From the NCBI GenBank assembly GCA_902794095.1, contig CADBFZ010000003.1:186001-250000 (forward strand): 64,000 nucleotides of DNA, written 5' to 3'. Shown here one piece after another: positions 61,123-64,000 of this stretch. This DNA comes from an uncultured Lachnospiraceae bacterium. Its GTDB lineage: Bacteria > Bacillota > Clostridia > Lachnospirales > Lachnospiraceae. Every line of letters begins with the position of its first letter. Within the stretch, counting starts at the first letter, position 1. A model generated the notes under the pieces. That model did no database searches. It was given only the letters and a program-made list of their open reading frames with translations, and was not told the origin of the DNA. The translations under genes and the position numbers were made by a program.

Positions 61123-62235
61123 ATGGCAAGTCTTTCACTTAAGCATATCACCAAGGTTTATCCTAACGGCTTCGAAGCAGTTAAGGATTTCAACCTGGAG
61201 ATCAATGACCAGGAGTTCATCATCTTCGTAGGACCTTCCGGATGCGGTAAGTCAACTACCCTTCGTATGATCGCAGGTCTTGAAGATATCTCCGGCGGTG
61301 AGCTTTACATCGGCGACAAACTCATGAATGATGTTGAGCCCAAGGATCGTGATATCGCGATGGTATTCCAGAATTACGCTCTGTATCCTCACATGACCGT
61401 TTACGATAACATGGCATTCGGCCTTAAGCTTCGTAAGGTTCCCAAGGATCAGATTGACAAGATGGTTAAAGAGGCAGCTCGTATCCTCGACCTCACCTCT
61501 CTCCTCGACCGTAGACCTAAGGCTCTTTCCGGTGGACAGAGACAGCGTGTTGCTATGGGACGTGCTATCGTACGTAATCCTAAGGTATTCCTCATGGACG
61601 AGCCTCTCTCCAACCTCGATGCTAAGCTTCGTGTACAGATGAGAATCGAGATCGCTAAGCTTCATCAGAGACTCGGCACCACCATCATCTACGTTACCCA
61701 CGACCAGACTGAGGCTATGACCCTCGGTGATAGAATCGTCGTTATGAAGGACGGTATCGTACAGCAGGTTGATTCTCCTCAGAATCTCTATGACAAGCCT
61801 TGCAACCTCTTCGTTGCAGGATTCATGGGATCACCTCAGATGAACTTCCTTGATGCTACCGTAGTTGTAGACGGCGATGTTGCTAACCTTGAGATCGCAG
61901 GTCACAGCATTCCCCTTCCTCCCGCAAAGAGCAAGAAGCTCATCGAGGGCGGATATGACGGAAAGATCGTTACCTTCGGTATCAGACCCGAGGATGTTTA
62001 CGATTCAGAGATGTACATCGAGACTTCTCCTGCATCTGTATTCGAGTCAGTTGTTAAGGTTTACGAGCTCATGGGCGCAGAAGTATTCCTTTACTTCGAT
62101 CTCGAGGAGTTCCCTATCACTGCAAGAGTCGATCCTCGTACAAATGCAAGACCCGGCGATAACATCAGATTCGCAATCGATATCGAGAAGATTCACGTAT
62201 TCGATAAGGAGACTGAGAAGGTTATCACCAACTAA
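61123..62235 (+). CDS. Orphan sugar ABC transporter ATPase (MsmK/UgpC type)
   Basis: The 370-residue ATPase has Walker A GPSGCGKST (37-45), signature LSGGQRQRV, Walker B FLMDEPLSNLDA and a C-terminal MalK/TOBE part with FGIRPEDV. No permease or binding protein is adjacent, so it is probably the shared ATPase that serves several sugar importers, as MsmK does in streptococci. Codon use is extreme (CGT/CGC arginines, CTC/CTT leucines), unlike most neighbours that prefer AGA, which points to high expression. ATG 61123 with GAAAGGAG upstream is preferred to a 44-residue longer reading. Confidence 0.92.
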   Translation: MASLSLKHITKVYPNGFEAVKDFNLEINDQEFIIFVGPSGCGKSTTLRMIAGLEDISGGELYIGDKLMNDVEPKDRDIAMVFQNYALYPHMTVYDNMAFGLKLRKVPKDQIDKMVKEAARILDLTSLLDRRPKALSGGQRQRVAMGRAIVRNPKVFLMDEPLSNLDAKLRVQMRIEIAKLHQRLGTTIIYVTHDQTEAMTLGDRIVVMKDGIVQQVDSPQNLYDKPCNLFVAGFMGSPQMNFLDATVVVDGDVANLEIAGHSIPLPPAKSKKLIEGGYDGKIVTFGIRPEDVYDSEMYIETSPASVFESVVKVYELMGAEVFLYFDLEEFPITARVDPRTNARPGDNIRFAIDIEKIHVFDKETEKVITN

Positions 62236-62251
62236 TCTTTACAATTACCCT

Positions 62252-62289
62252 CATCCCGGGCCCGAGTACTGGCCCGGGATGTTTTTTTT
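62252..62289 (+). terminator. Rho-independent terminator after MsmK-like ATPase
   Basis: CATCCCGGGCC (62252-62262) pairs perfectly with GGCCCGGGATG (62271-62281), followed by eight T residues: the strongest terminator in the window. Confidence 0.95.
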
Positions 62290-62307
62290 CCGAGGCGGAG
62301 AGATCAA

Positions 62308-63390
62308 ATGATCACAAACCAGATATTACTAAAAAGCATAAGCGGACTTCAGGCTATAACAAAGGTCGGTATGTCATTGTATGACCCGGAGGGAAATCAG
62401 GTTGTTTCTGCGGAAGGACCCGAAGCGGACGTGACAATGGTCAGAAATTTTGCACAGTCCCAGGCAGATTCTCAGGAATCGGGCGGAGTATACTTCCTTA
62501 AAGTCAGCGACGGCGGGGATACCAGATATGTTTTGGCTTGTGATGCATCCAAGGAAGATTCATACCAGACGGCACGTATATGCGTAACTCAGCTTGCGGA
62601 TCTTATGGATGCGTACAGGGAGAGAGACGATAAGGGCAATTTCTATCAGAATCTCATCCTGGACAATCTTCTTCTCGTAGATATCTATAATCGTGCCAAG
62701 AAACTGAAGATTGAAGTAAATGTTCCCAGATGTGTCTACCTGGTTTCTTTTAAGAAGGATAAGGACAGTATCGTCAAGGAACTGCTCAAGGGACTGTTTG
62801 CTCCTCAGAGCGGAGACGTGATCACAAGTGTTGATGAGGATACCCTGATACTTATCAAGAGTCTTAAGGACGATCAGGGAGAGGAAGAACTTGAGTCCGT
62901 TGCATGGACCATAGTATCCAGTCTTAATACCGAAGCCATGCTCTCAGCAAGGGTTTCGTACGGAACGGTGGTTCGTGAACTTAAGGATGTATCCAAGTCC
63001 TACAAGGAAGCGAAGATGGCGATGGATGTGGGATCCATATTCTATGCCGAGAAGGAAGTTACGGCATATACCAACCTCGGAATAGGCAGACTGATCTACC
63101 AGCTTCCCATTCCTCTTTGCCAGATGTTCCTTCAGGAGATCTTTGACGGAGGTATTCTGGAAGATCTTGATGAGGAATCCAGAGGAACGATCAAGATGTT
63201 CTTCGAAAACAATCTGAACGTATCGGAGACTTCAAGACATCTTTTCATTCATCGTAATACTCTCGTATACAGGATTGAAAAGCTTGAGAAGATAACGGGT
63301 CTGGATCTTAGGAATTTCGATGACGCCGTTACATTTAAGATTGCACTGATGGTTGAAAACTATCTGAAGAAAATGGAAGACAAGCTTTAA
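62308..63390 (+). CDS. PucR/CdaR-type helix-turn-helix regulator
   Basis: The 360-residue protein ends with the PucR HTH (about 298-350; NNLNVSETSRHLFIHRNTLVYRI as landmark NVSETSRHLFIHRNTL, then RIEKLEKITGLDLR). The N-terminal 100 residues look like a sugar-diacid (CdaR-like) sensor and the middle is a GGDEF-unrelated linker domain. It may control sugar uptake genes such as the preceding ATPase, from which it is separated by a terminator. GGCGGAGAG precedes the ATG. Its stop overlaps the convergent PflX stop by 4 bases. Confidence 0.85.
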   Translation: MITNQILLKSISGLQAITKVGMSLYDPEGNQVVSAEGPEADVTMVRNFAQSQADSQESGGVYFLKVSDGGDTRYVLACDASKEDSYQTARICVTQLADLMDAYRERDDKGNFYQNLILDNLLLVDIYNRAKKLKIEVNVPRCVYLVSFKKDKDSIVKELLKGLFAPQSGDVITSVDEDTLILIKSLKDDQGEEELESVAWTIVSSLNTEAMLSARVSYGTVVRELKDVSKSYKEAKMAMDVGSIFYAEKEVTAYTNLGIGRLIYQLPIPLCQMFLQEIFDGGILEDLDEESRGTIKMFFENNLNVSETSRHLFIHRNTLVYRIEKLEKITGLDLRNFDDAVTFKIALMVENYLKKMEDKL

Positions 63391-64000
63391 AAGCCTTCCA
63401 GATCCCAGTTTGGAATAAAAGATTCACTTACGGCTTCGCCCTCCTGGACGAAGCCTTTTTCTATGCCGATCTTATCCGCAAAATCAACTACCCTTGAGTA
63501 TTCTTCCTCTGTAACTTTCCTGCCGAGGAATTCATGGGATGCGACGGAGGGCATAGGGGTGTATTGATTCATGATGCTTAAGAGAATGTTTTCCCCATAA
63601 GTATCATGGAGATATCTGAGGACTTTCTTGGAATCGGAAACGGCGCCGGGAAGGACAAGATGCCTTACAAGTACGCCTTTTTTCATAAGTCCGTCATCGC
63701 CCATAATTACCGGACCTGTCTGAGAGTACATCTCCGCAATGGCTGCTTTGGCTACTTCCGGATAATCGGAGGCTTTGCTGTACTTAGCACTAAGCTCGGA
63801 AGACATGTATTTGAAATCAGGCATGTAGATATCAACAAGACCGTCCAGCAATTTAAGGCATCTAACGGATTCGTATCCGCTTGAATTGTAGACCACGGGA
63901 ATGGTAAGTCCCCTGCCTTTGGCCATGATCAGAGCGTTGACTATCATGGGGATATGACATACCCCCGTTACGAGATTTATATTTGAAGCATTTTCGGATT
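63387..64000 (-). CDS. PflX-like radical SAM protein, C-terminal part (5' end cut by window)
   Basis: The frame runs off the right edge; about 204 residues are visible. It reads SENASNINLVTGVCHIPM at the cut end, then IVNALIMAKGRGLTIPVVYNSSGYESVRCL (landmarks NINLVT, VYNSSGY) and MPDFKYMS and SIMNQYTPMPS, matching the C-terminal half of PflX-type (COG1313-like) radical SAM proteins related to pyruvate-formate-lyase activases. The CxxxCxxC cluster would lie beyond the window. It is convergent with the PucR-type gene and overlaps its stop by 4 bases. The reaction of this family is not established. Confidence 0.85.
   Translation of the reverse strand, partial: SENASNINLVTGVCHIPMIVNALIMAKGRGLTIPVVYNSSGYESVRCLKLLDGLVDIYMPDFKYMSSELSAKYSKASDYPEVAKAAIAEMYSQTGPVIMGDDGLMKKGVLVRHLVLPGAVSDSKKVLRYLHDTYGENILLSIMNQYTPMPSVASHEFLGRKVTEEEYSRVVDFADKIGIEKGFVQEGEAVSESFIPNWDLEGF

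Overview
The window looks like a chromosomal segment of an anaerobic Firmicute, most likely a rumen or gut Lachnospiraceae (Butyrivibrio or Pseudobutyrivibrio type). This is inference. It rests on moderate G+C, frequent AGA/AGG arginine codons, strong GGAGG ribosome sites mixed with TTG and GTG starts, long head-to-tail operons, and families common in that group: DUF6020-like and DUF6056-like membrane proteins, PflX-type radical SAM protein, SPL-like radical SAM protein, LuxS, and MalK-type ATPases. No phage, insertion sequence, plasmid gene or CRISPR array was seen. Almost everything is on the + strand; only an acyltransferase/spermidine-synthase-like pair (16.3-19.2 kb) and the PflX fragment at the right edge are on the - strand.

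Layout. 0-3.1 kb: end of an esterase, a LytTR/DUF3021 pair and a two-gene ABC-2 exporter. 3.2-7.9 kb: Nudix hydrolase, two large GT-C-like membrane proteins, DegV. 8.0-13.0 kb: a complete livKHMGF amino-acid ABC operon with two copies of an unusual double-hairpin intercistronic element. 13.1-16.3 kb: secreted GH25 lysozyme translationally coupled to a membrane diguanylate cyclase. 16.3-20.5 kb: acyltransferase with zinc ribbon and fused MFS/spermidine-synthase-like protein, divergent from an SPL-like radical SAM gene. 20.6-23.3 kb: TldD/TldE protease. 23.3-28.6 kb: a sugar-type ABC operon with an FRG-domain gene inside it and a solute-binding lipoprotein that also has a C-terminal membrane helix. 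28.7-34.7 kb: two acidic lipoproteins, a 2-hydroxyacid dehydrogenase, GtrA-MurG, tRNA-Gly(TCC), an XRE regulator and a small orphan protein. 34.7-38.4 kb: EAL phosphodiesterase, then luxS-pfs with an 88-aa FakA-like domain protein. 38.4-46.3 kb: LTA-synthase-like protein, a two-component system, and a YtrA-type GntR regulator with its ABC-2 transporter. 46.4-57.0 kb: a nine-gene chain mixing polytopic surface-glycan-type membrane proteins (including an O-antigen-ligase-like protein) with an arginase-fold protein, an rRNA m5C methyltransferase, a pseudouridine synthase and a membrane J-domain protein. 57.1-64 kb: metG, an alpha/beta hydrolase, GNAT, DUF624, an orphan MalK/MsmK-type ATPase behind a repeat-rich promoter, a PucR/CdaR-type regulator and the PflX fragment.

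Themes. Several loci bear on the cell envelope (LtaS-like, MurG, GtrA, lysozyme, GT-C and ligase proteins) and on nucleotide or quorum signalling (one GGDEF cyclase, one EAL phosphodiesterase, LuxS/Pfs). Nutrient import is represented by liv and two MalK-type systems. The least ordinary items are the covarying liv hairpin elements, the FRG gene embedded in a sugar transporter operon, three promoters placed so close to their start codons that the mRNAs should be leaderless, the arginase-fold gene with an ambiguous start, and the stand-alone FakA-like domain beside luxS-pfs. All functions are read from sequence motifs and memory of the families; no database search was possible.
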